Shown here in pieces: positions 56,261 through 64,000 of a DNA stretch of 64,000 nt. The position numbers and the translations under genes are program-made. Positions within the stretch are counted from its first letter, which is position 1. Each line of letters begins with the position of its first letter. Below the pieces are notes generated by a model. That model made no database searches, was not told the DNA's origin, and worked only from the letters and a program-made list of their open reading frames with translations. This DNA comes from Neoechinorhynchus agilis (lineage: Eukaryota > Acanthocephala): NCBI GenBank assembly GCA_051530055.1, contig CM121341.1, positions 4,030,001-4,094,000 of the forward strand, given 5' to 3'.

Positions 56261-57430
56261 TTATTTAGGCTCGGTTGTAGTAGATGGCGGAATAGTAGTT
56301 ATCGGGTTTCCGTCAAGGTTCACTTGTGTAGTGTTTGGTAAACCTAGGAATGTATTGTTGTATCGTTGCGAAATATTGTTGTTTTGTAGATCAAGAACCC
56401 TTAATTTAGTCAGCTTCGAGAATGAATTCTCTGATAACTCCTTGATTTTGTTGTGATTTAAATAAAGTTCAAGTAGATTTGTCCATCCTTCAAAATCAGA
56501 TCCATTCACAGTACTGATATTGTTATTGGCAAGGTTAAGAATTAATATATTAGCATTAGTTTGTTGGTTACCAATCGGTACTCTTTCCAGCGTACCATCT
56601 TCAAGATATAAAGAATTCAGTTTAGATAGGTTTTTAAGGTTAGCAACATTAAATATCGTACTATTCGTTTCTCTTACAGTTAATCCTATCAGATTCGGTA
56701 AGTCCAGACTTTTGATTAATTGATTAAGATCGCCGTTGTAATCAATACGGAGTGATTCGAGTTTTGGTACGGCTTGGGGATCGATTGCGACCGATCGAAT
56801 CGCGTTTCCGTACAGATCGAGTACGGTAAGGTTTTGGAAACAAGTTGCGTTGTCAATATCCAGTGAAGTTATCTTATTTTGATGCAGGATTAATTGCCGA
56901 AGTGAGCACATCTTTTTGATTACTTCAAGAGATGAAAGTGGACTCATGCCAATAGAGAGAATTTCAAGTTTAGGAAGTTTGTTTTCAAATGATTGATCCA
57001 ATTGTGCCATCTCTCCACCTGCAATTTGGAGATCTTTAAGCTTTGGATGTTCTTGAATGAATTTCATTTCACTTATTTTCATGTAGTTCAATTCAAGTTT
57101 CTCAATGTTTCTTAGCATTTCTGTGCACATCTGATATTCCCTGGAAGGCGGAGATTCAAATATTAGAGTGGTAACTTTTGTTAGAATGTCCGATAGATTT
57201 GTTGGAATTTCATCGAAACCAACACCTGCAATTGAAAGACTGGATACTGATTGATTTGCTATCGAATTTAAAGCACCAATAAGTGTAGTGGCATTGATAT
57301 TGTTGGAACCACACTGAATCTTAGTATGATTTTGGCTTAGTTCTTCGATAATGCATTTTCCTGACGGTATCTCATCTTCGCAAACCAGTAGACCAACTAG
57401 AAAACTTAAGAGAAAGAGTTGGATACTCAT
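56261..57430 (-). CDS. Secreted leucine-rich-repeat protein
   Basis: Single 389-codon exon. A signal peptide (MSIQLFLLSFLVGLLVCEDE) is followed by a Cys-containing N-terminal cap and about ten degenerate LRRs, clearest in the second half: LTVLDLYGNAIRSV, ILILNLANNNISTVNGSDF, LLELYLNHNKIKELSENSFS, LRVLDLQNNNISQ and TQVNLDGNPITTIPP. There are many N-glycosylation sequons (NHT, NAT, NQS, NLS, NNT). It ends in a short Thr/Pro tail with no transmembrane segment or GPI-type hydrophobic end, so it is probably secreted. It resembles generic invertebrate extracellular LRR proteins; orthology not assigned. Confidence 0.85.
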   Translation of the reverse strand: MSIQLFLLSFLVGLLVCEDEIPSGKCIIEELSQNHTKIQCGSNNINATTLIGALNSIANQSVSSLSIAGVGFDEIPTNLSDILTKVTTLIFESPPSREYQMCTEMLRNIEKLELNYMKISEMKFIQEHPKLKDLQIAGGEMAQLDQSFENKLPKLEILSIGMSPLSSLEVIKKMCSLRQLILHQNKITSLDIDNATCFQNLTVLDLYGNAIRSVAIDPQAVPKLESLRIDYNGDLNQLIKSLDLPNLIGLTVRETNSTIFNVANLKNLSKLNSLYLEDGTLERVPIGNQQTNANILILNLANNNISTVNGSDFEGWTNLLELYLNHNKIKELSENSFSKLTKLRVLDLQNNNISQRYNNTFLGLPNTTQVNLDGNPITTIPPSTTTEPK

Positions 57431-57432
57431 TG

Positions 57433-57947
57433 CACTATTTTGTTTGAAGGCTATGAATTTTGTCCCCGCTTTTATATCAAATTTCTTAAGAAATGTTTAC
57501 TTGAAAACACGCAGAAATGTTTATTATCACGAAAACAAGGCTTTTGAGTGTTCGATGTGTAAATTTCGCAAGAAACTACCTCACCTTGTAAAAGTTATCG
57601 CATTTCGCATTCGTTCTTAAGTTTTTGAGGAATAACAGGTGAAAAAGTCTTAAATTTACACTTTTAAGGTTCCAAAGAACCTGATATAATTGTTCTAAAA
57701 GACGTTAAGGCTCTTCATGTTCAAGAGAACACTTAAAAAAATATTTTTATCGAAATGGGGGGAGGGGAAATTAAAGCACGTTCATTTAGAATGCCATAAA
57801 TTAAATTTTTGAACCGTAATAATTCATCTCCAATCCTTTGTTTAAGACGAATAAAGCTTTGGATTTTCTCTCTCTCTCCCAATGATAACCGGGTTTTTCG
57901 ATCGATTGGTTTTAATCAACACCCTGCTCGTACATTTGACATTCTGT
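57433..57947. other. LRR gene upstream region
   Basis: No gene recognised. A G-rich run (GGGGGGAGGGG, near 57759) stands out in AT-rich sequence. Confidence 0.3.
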
Positions 57948-58157
57948 AATTTTGGTGAAAATACTCGCGTTAATTGCATATTTGATTTATTGGAGATATT
58001 TCTAAGGAGGTAATCTCGCCTCATCAGTCATTGTTTGTAGACAAGAACTCCAATATTTAAAAACTTACAATCAATGGCTGTTGAGGCGAGGCTACCTTCT
58101 TAGAAATATCTCCAATAAATCAAATATGCTATTAACGGGAGAATTTTCACCAAAATC
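57948..58157. repeat. Inverted repeat, ~80-bp arms, ~50-bp spacer
   Basis: The left arm 57948-58026 and right arm 58078-58157 are reverse complements with about 90% match (core CATATTTGATTTATTGGAGA). Each arm is open from an ATG reading outward (MRR-YLLRNISNKSNM). It may be an inverted duplication of a short coding exon. Confidence 0.8.
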
Positions 58158-58433
58158 ATCCTTTGACTTACCCGAAGTATTTTCTATCGATGATTTAACA
58201 TTCTGTCTTTGTGTTATTCAAATCCTTAAAAATGGTGGCTCTGCGAAAATCATCGATGAACGATAGCGAGTGCACTAAAAACGATAACTAATATTTAGAA
58301 TGAAAAATTGTCTTATTTTCTCACCGTCCAAAATTCATAGAAATAGAATACAAAATTATTGTTTGAAAAGCATCCTTTATTTTGAGAACGCTACAAATAT
58401 TTGATATATTCTCGCGAATTAGGCTAAAAAGTT
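58158..58433. other. Spacer, nothing recognised
   Basis: The right-hand ORF of the inverted repeat continues to 58266 (SSFDLPEVFSIDDLTFCLCV), which looks protein-like but has no recognised domain. The rest is AT-rich. Confidence 0.3.
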
Positions 58434-58991
58434 TCATATATACTTGTTTTCTTTATTACTTTCGCCACTGCTTTGAGATATACTATTAGTTTCTATATCG
58501 CGCTGTCGGTTGAGATTCGCCGGTTGAATTTGCGATCCATGACTCCAATTGGTCAAAATCGAAACTACATCTTCATTACGCCGATCGAACTCAGTTTCTG
58601 GGGACGTTATTCGAACATTATCCATCATTTGTTCCTCAGTGAAAGTTATATTGGGAATCGTTTCATTGTTAATGCCGATTGATTTTGTTTGAACTGCCGA
58701 CCTAAAGAGTTCCTTTTTGTAGTTAATTTGTTCGCTATTCCGCTTTCCATGATACTTTTTGCATCGGTTCATTAAAACTTTTACGACGAAGGCCAGAGAA
58801 ATTGTGAGAAATGTAGATACAATTACGATAAGAAGAGTTGAAGAAAAAATGCTCTTGTTTTTCCTCTCCTTATTTAAAGTATTGTTTTTCGAAGAAGCGA
58901 GTGCAATTGTCGATAGAACGTTTAATATTGTTGCTTCTAAAAGATCAGGGGTTCTCATCGTTGCACTGGAATTATCTGAAATTAAAAACAT
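58434..58991 (-). CDS. Single-pass membrane protein, unrecognised
   Basis: Last exon of a membrane protein. A TTTTTAATTTCAG acceptor lies at 58982-58994 region, so the exon probably begins NSSATMRTPDLLEATILN and upstream exons are missing from my model. It has a short Ser/Asn/Thr-rich outer part with sequons, one membrane span (STLLIVIVSTFLTISLAFVV), a basic stop-transfer (NRCKKYHGKR) and a ~95-residue cytoplasmic tail rich in Ser/Thr/Glu (NITFTEEQMMDNVRITSPET). Architecture resembles, but sequence does not match, the paralogue pair at 8.5-12 kb. Function unknown. Confidence 0.5.
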   Translation of the reverse strand: MFLISDNSSATMRTPDLLEATILNVLSTIALASSKNNTLNKERKNKSIFSSTLLIVIVSTFLTISLAFVVKVLMNRCKKYHGKRNSEQINYKKELFRSAVQTKSIGINNETIPNITFTEEQMMDNVRITSPETEFDRRNEDVVSILTNWSHGSQIQPANLNRQRDIETNSISQSSGESNKENKYI

Positions 58992-61949
58992 GAGTTATTC
59001 CATTTTGATTAGGTGTTTAGAACCGTTAAGGATCCATGCCGTGAGAAGGTGAATTAAAATATAAGATTTTTTAAGACTCGTTTTTGTTTACTACCAACCT
59101 TGTTGCACTCAATAATCAAATTGTAGTTTTTATAATTTTTTCCCGACTCCAAGGAATCTACAAAATGTTAGAAACCGAGACATCCATCTACACAATGGAG
59201 CTTGAATTAACAGTAGTGAAAAAGTGGATAAAGAACTTTTTATGGATCACCAAATTTACATTGGACCTTCGTTGAATTGAGACACATTACGTTCTAATGC
59301 GAACCCCGTCTTTATCCGTGGCATAAGACTGATATTTTATGAGATGCGACATTCGTTAAAAGGCAGGAAGTAGAATGCCGCTACTGCTTGTCCCTTAAGG
59401 AAGCATTAAAGCATTCAAAAAGAAAAGTGTAGAGCATCGATTTATTATTTGTACCTGAAAATCTAGCCAGACAAAATCCTGTGGAATCAATAAGGTGACA
59501 AAAAAACCCAATAACAAATACTGATAAAATTAAGCAAAAGCGTAATAAAAATTAACAATTCCGTTTTGAATTATTTCTGTGTTTGAGTATATCGCTGAGT
59601 AATTAATGCACTTGGATTTATAATATCGATCTATCGCCCTTTAACAAAAAAATCAATATTTTAAAGCATCCTTATCGCACTCCTCCCAATTTTCATCGTA
59701 TTTCATTTTTTGCAATCTAAAATAGAGAAAAAAAACATAGTTTAAAATCGCTCGATTTTGACTGACATTGTGGAAATTGTGTTGCTTGAAGAAAAGCACG
59801 TTAATCAGTTTGAATTTTTCTCAATCTAAACTCAGTTTGGCCAACAATTGATTAAAAATGTATTTTCCAATGTTACTGCCAACGAGCTATAATATGATGC
59901 GTTTTTTTTCAATCGATAACCATTTTATTTACGAATTGCTACCTTTCTTCAACTATGAACAATCTAATCTTTTAATTTTTGCTGTATAAATTAAAAGTTC
60001 GAATTTCAAAGAATAAGCCTCGCAATCCAACGAGGAAATGCGGTCAGTGTCCGGGGGACGATTTAATCTAAAATTGTCCTTTAAAAAGAAACAATAAAAA
60101 GATTAGTTTAAAAAAAAGTTCGAATTTAAGAGCGGAAAAGTTAGAAAGGTATGCTTTAACGCTTTATCTCATTTTGCTAATTGAATTATTAATAAAGCGT
60201 CTAGAAATGAATTTAATCATTATTTCCTTTCCATTTTGACATTATTCATTATAAAAGCCGTAGTTTAACTTTTGGAAGAAACATAATTATTCAGATTTGT
60301 AAAATATATTTCATGTTATCTTGGTGCTTTTTCAAACCCGCAATCGTTTTTATTGCTACAAAAAATTTCGACTGCTCACCGTTATTTTATTATAAGATTG
60401 TTACTATCTAAAGGAAACGATTTGTTTGTTTAAATTTCAATGTTGCACTTTCTTAATGTTTGGATTCCTCCATTGGCTCTTTTTGAATCGCTGTTTCTTC
60501 GATAAAAATAGTTGGCTACTCGGGATCCTTTGTTGCTGTTGCGACCAACCATTTTCCAACATTAAAAATAAGCGGTGTTTGGTCCAACTGCTCGAATTGT
60601 CTCAATGGTGAGAGGATTTAGAAACGTTCGCCACTTCACCGTCCACTGGAACTATAATAAACAAGTTAAACTTAGCAATCGTATTCGGGCAGTTGAAGTC
60701 CCAAGAAGACGGCACCTTTTTTTACGGAAATGTTTGCTTTTCTCGTCATCTTTGAGGAGAAATGGAATGCCATTGTTAAAAACCCCACGTAAAGATGCAT
60801 TTTATATACTTAATCTGAAAAACGCCTGCATGCACTTAAGATAGCAAATGAAAAAAGTAATTAACAGCAGCAATAATGTTTAAAATAATGACTATATTTG
60901 TCAATTATGAATTTTCGACCTCTAACAATTCTCACTGTGTTTTTAGTTAGAAATTTAACCCCTATATTTTTCATTTACCTTCTTTCTAAAGTGCTAACTG
61001 GACAAAAGGAGTTCGAGGAACATCCGCCGTGCGTTCCCTCGTTGCACAGCCAAACGTATCTTTTGTAGGAGGAATGCCACTGCCCTCGGATTATCAGTGA
61101 TTCATCTCAGTCTCTTTGCCAATCGCTTGACCAAGTCCTACGCCAACTTCTAATTGAGACTACCCACTTGTTTAGAATTTTATTAGCTTTAAAGCGAAAC
61201 GAGATTATTCGCATGAAATAAAAATTAATTAGAATACTTATTTATCCACCAATCGTTTACTATACCAATGAACTAATCGCCAATCTATGAAAATAAAAAT
61301 GGTTAGTAGCAACAAATGGAATTTATAAAACAACAAAGCGATCACATTATATGATTTACTTTAATCGAAGCACCGATAATCGCACGTAAACGTTTGAGTG
61401 CAGTTTATTTACGCAGAAATGCAAAATCTATTTAGTTCGTCAAAAGCTTTCGTTAATTCTTAACATTCACTCAAGCTCTTCAATTGAATGATAACAATGA
61501 AAATAGTTTTTGATTTTTTAGACGTTGAGGGACACACACAATCTTTTATTGAATCCGATATTTCGGCGCCTCACGCCTTCTTCAGGTTCCTTGATAATCT
61601 AAAACACACAAAGGGAGTTCACAAGAGGTCCATGCTCCCTGTCAATTCGTCTCGGCGGTTCAGGTTTTCCCGTTCGCAGCCGAGATCCCCACTTGCACCC
61701 GACCGCATTACCCAATTTACGGTTGATCAGCAGGGCTTCCGAGATAGAGAGTTCAATGGGATCTGATGCCCGATAAACTGCCTTACAGACTCGTATTTTT
61801 TCTGCCTAAACCAAAAACTAAATAAAGTTGTACTGGATTTTATTTAAAACACAAATGTTTTAGTTCCACAAGCAATTGTCAAACGCACTTGATTGTAAAC
61901 AAGCGTTAAACATTGTTGACAAGAGCGTTCTCCATATTTAGAGAAGTCG
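58992..61949. other. 3-kb gene-poor stretch
   Basis: AT-rich with no convincing gene. ORFs at 60426-60844 and 61488-61766 were inspected. The latter includes minus-strand GAEISDSIK, a motif often seen in retroelement debris, but nothing firm. No tandem array. It may hold regulatory sequence or the 5' exons of the neighbouring membrane-protein gene. Confidence 0.35.
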
Positions 61950-62039
61950 ATGAGAAAGGTAACCAGTTTGCTCCGATTTAATTCGGGATACATTCAAGGG
62001 AGTTGCATTACTTTTGGTATATTGCCATCTACAGTCACC

Positions 62040-62426
62040 ATGAACGTAATCTATCATTTTCTACTCGTATGGACATTCTTTGTCTTTGCCAATCGCTGTA
62101 TGAGCTTCGACTCAAAAATATTTGGATGGATAAATATCGATGAAAGCTCTGAACAATTCCCTGAGTGGTTCGTTGGCAAACATTTGGTCAAAACAGAAAA
62201 ACAGCTTGAAGATGGGTCAAAAGAAGAGATGCAAGTTTCCATCAAACCGAAAAATGACACCGTCGCCGTTACAGAAACGAATACTACCGAAATTATCGAA
62301 GGATCTCGCAAAAGAAATCTAACGAAGAACATGGATATCTCGACTGAAGGAACAACTACCGATAAAGGTAAGAAAAAGAAAATTAACAGGGATAAAAATA
62401 TGGATTTCGCCAAACAGCAAGATTAG
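62040..62426 (+). CDS. Small secreted Lys/Glu-rich protein
   Basis: ATG 62040 follows a CTACAG acceptor by 5 nt; a GTAACC donor at about 61959 suggests a 5' UTR intron. Of the 128 residues, the start MNVIYHFLLVWTFFVFANRC is a clear signal peptide. The mature part has a WINIDESSEQFPEWFVGKHL segment, then a low-complexity charged region with several sequons (NDT, NTT, NLT) and a KGKKKKINRDK tail. No recognised domain; a secreted, disordered, glycosylated protein is likely. Confidence 0.55.
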   Translation: MNVIYHFLLVWTFFVFANRCMSFDSKIFGWINIDESSEQFPEWFVGKHLVKTEKQLEDGSKEEMQVSIKPKNDTVAVTETNTTEIIEGSRKRNLTKNMDISTEGTTTDKGKKKKINRDKNMDFAKQQD

Positions 62427-62640
62427 TGTCGAGCAACAGCATAGATTTATTCGTTCATCGTAGTTAGCATAGAGTTATATAATCTTTTATTTGTTGACAA
62501 GGGGTTAAAGGTAAATTATTGATAGAGTTCATTTAGGCAAAATGTTAAGAATATAAAAAATCACACATTTTGGCCCAAATTAACCGTAGTCGGCACCGAT
62601 ATTTCTATTATTTTTTGTTTGTTTTCTCATTGGCCGCTAA
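62427..62640. other. Spacer, nothing recognised
   Basis: AT-rich; probably the 3' UTR of the secreted-protein gene. Confidence 0.3.
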
Positions 62641-62656
62641 GTCAGTGAGGTAAACA

Positions 62657-62738
62657 GAGGAAGGAGCTGTCGCCTTGGATTTCCAGCGTCATTGACTTGT
62701 TGTACCTATCGAGATCAAAGCACGAATAACTTTGATGA
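62657..62738 (+). pseudogene. Fragment copied from the MDH1 3' end
   Basis: The bases AGCTGTCGCCTTGGA match the end of the last MDH1 exon (55951-55965). They run directly into TTCCAGCGTCATTGACTTGT and CGAGATCAAAGCACGAATAA, which match the MDH1 3' flank (56047-56104) with a few differences. About 80 bp of exon end and UTR between the two blocks are missing. It is a short duplicated scrap, not a processed gene copy. Confidence 0.8.
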
Positions 62739-62756
62739 ATTTGTGTTTAAAAAATT

Positions 62757-63236
62757 GGACCCAAAGGTACACGGGTCCTCCAAAATCTTTCTTTGTATCC
62801 ATCGAGTTGTGTAATAAATTCCACCGCAAATGGGAACAAATAACACCTTCGAGCATATTTTAAATCATATTCTTTACGCTATCGACCATTGTACTCTGCA
62901 GTGCAACCTTTTGCGTTCCAAAAGGAATCCCAATAATAAACTCTTTGAGGTTTTTTGTATGTCCGTTCGAATGGGAATGTCGGGGTCAAATTGGACAGCA
63001 TTTCTCGGAATGGAGTACCAGGACCGTTTTCCAGGAGGTAAGATTCAAAGAGTTTATTACTGGGATTCCTTTTGGAACGCAAAAGGTTGCACTGCAGAGT
63101 ACAATGGTCGATAGCGTAAAGAATATGATTTAAAATATGCTCGAAGGTGTTATTTGTTCCCATTTGCGGTGGAATTTATTACACAACTCGATGGATACAA
63201 AGAAAGATTTTGGAGGACCCGTGTACCTTTGGGTCC
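62757..63236. repeat. 480-bp palindrome, ~192-bp arms, ~95-bp spacer
   Basis: The left arm (62757-62948, starts GGACCCAAAGGTACACGG) and right arm (63044-63236, ends TGTACCTTTGGGTCC) are almost perfect inverses, visible also as two ORFs with identical residues on opposite strands (MGTNNTFEHILNHILYAIDH). No terminal target duplication could be assigned. It may be a foldback transposon or an inverted duplication. Confidence 0.92.
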
Positions 63237-63380
63237 TCATCCGTAAATGTGGGAATATGCAGTCGGGGGATGTCCGTTCGGGCGGTAATATCTGGTCGGA
63301 GGAATGTTTATTCGGGTAGGAACTATCCAATCGGGGACGGTTCGTTCGGGTGAAGATGTGTCCGTTCGATTGGGAATATC
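63237..63380 (+). repeat. Short degenerate repeats with GTCCGTTCG motif
   Basis: GTCCGTTCGGGCGG, GGTTCGTTCGGGTG, GTCCGTTCGATTGGG and similar motifs recur about every 30-50 bp. One copy lies inside the palindrome spacer (62960), so the palindrome and this region share a source. Confidence 0.5.
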
Positions 63381-64000
63381 CGGTCGAGTTGGAAGGTCTG
63401 TTCTCGTGGGAATTGGCGGATATTATTTGCAGGAGCGCTTGTAAGGTTGGTCTTTCCTCTGATGTGGTGGTCTACTTTTTCAAAAAAGAAATCAATTGGA
63501 GATCAAAAGGTGTGAGCTGGTTAAAATCTGCTAATATAGAGTCTATTCTTAGTGCTATTTTCCAATTCCATTCTGTTGGTCTTGTAAAAGATGGACCCTC
63601 GTTAGTATTTCGCAGACTAATAACTGGTCGCTCAAACCTTAATGTTGATGACATTTTGAATGTTTGGCCGCTCCACCCTAAAACCTCATCCTCTAATAGA
63701 ACCTCTAGTACATAAATATTTAACCTACTCCCGCAAGATTGTTCGATTTATTGCCAATCTAATGCTGAGCAGTTCTCCATACGCTTGGAGAGATATTAAC
63801 ACATCCAGACGAATTTTCCTTGTTAAAAATAGGAAAAGATCAATAGCTCATCCAAATGATCTTCGACCTATCCCACTTCAAAATCCATTAGTGACGATTT
63901 ACGAACGTGCTTTAGCTCACTGACTGAACAATTTTATCATTGAGCGTCATTGAATTTCATCCAATTGTCATGGTTTTCAGAAGGGTAAATCAATTCACAC
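63381..64000 (+). mobile_element. LINE fragment running off the window end
   Basis: The plus strand reads RRIFLVKNRKRSIAHPNDLR then PIPLQNPLVTIYERALA, the RT motif in which a Pro-Asn-Asp-x-Arg-Pro-Ile block precedes an xxYKxxxxxL helix. Further on it reads LSWFSEG-INSH, like the QxGFxxGxS motif of LINE reverse transcriptases, with intervening stops. Upstream 63350-63715 reads ESILSAIFQFHSVGLVKDGP, compatible with the pre-RT region. The 3' part lies outside the window. Confidence 0.6.

Noticed and set aside
60426-60844. ORFs of 61 and 89 codons in the gene-poor stretch
   Set aside because: Biased toward residues of AT-rich codons, no domain, no splice context.
61488-61766. 92-codon ORF and reverse-strand GAEISDSIK motif
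   Set aside because: It resembles retroelement debris but is too short to assign a family or boundaries.
62830-63163. Two 94-codon ORFs on opposite strands (MGTNNTFEHIL)
   Set aside because: They are the same palindrome arms read from each side; no evidence of coding function.

Overview
The window is animal nuclear DNA, AT-rich, with compact genes, very short GT-AG introns (41-66 nt in the models that close exactly) and a heavy load of tandem repeats. Several features point to a nematode, though the sequence alone does not prove it. There is a histone H4 gene with a 3' stem-loop whose loop begins with C, as recalled for Caenorhabditis. Pyrimidine-rich AG sites lie directly upstream of many start codons, as expected of trans-splice acceptors. 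Two genes (Sec6 and GDE1) are spaced like an operon. No rRNA, CRISPR or prokaryotic feature is present, and no LTR or virus-derived element was recognised.

Layout. 0-6 kb: the 3' part of exocyst Sec6 (EXOC3), then a GDE1-type glycerophosphodiester phosphodiesterase. 6.5-12 kb: a four-RRM poly(A)-binding protein without the C-terminal MLLE domain, and two paralogous small single-pass membrane proteins. 12-15 kb: retroelement remnants, histone H4 and tRNA-Arg(TCG). 15.5-24 kb: a satellite array, beta-TrCP (F-box/WD40), a foldback element with a tRNA-like core, and a WD40 protein split by a 2.4-kb array that contains copies of part of its own exon. 24.6-33 kb: LINE debris, LINE-tail arrays and ribosomal protein eL21. 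33-42 kb: swiprosin/EFHD, an orphan ORF, striatin and a Golgi Qb-SNARE (membrin-like). 42-48 kb: an MBOAT1/2-type lysophospholipid acyltransferase with two introns made largely of tandem repeats. 48-52 kb: a second array of the satellite seen at 16 kb (opposite orientation), then the histone chaperone HIRA. 52-58 kb: a Cys-rich ORF, an array, cytosolic malate dehydrogenase (complete five-exon model) and a secreted leucine-rich-repeat protein. 58-64 kb: a membrane protein, a small secreted protein, a copied scrap of the MDH1 3' end, a 480-bp palindrome and a LINE running off the end.

The genes are mostly unrelated housekeeping and regulatory genes, so no pathway is encoded here. Four of them are WD40 proteins. 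The most unusual aspect is the repeat landscape: thirteen tandem arrays (about a quarter of the window). Twelve repeat families are each restricted to one place, and at least two families contain exon sequence. This suggests that local segments with exon ends and splice sites are repeatedly amplified inside and beside genes.
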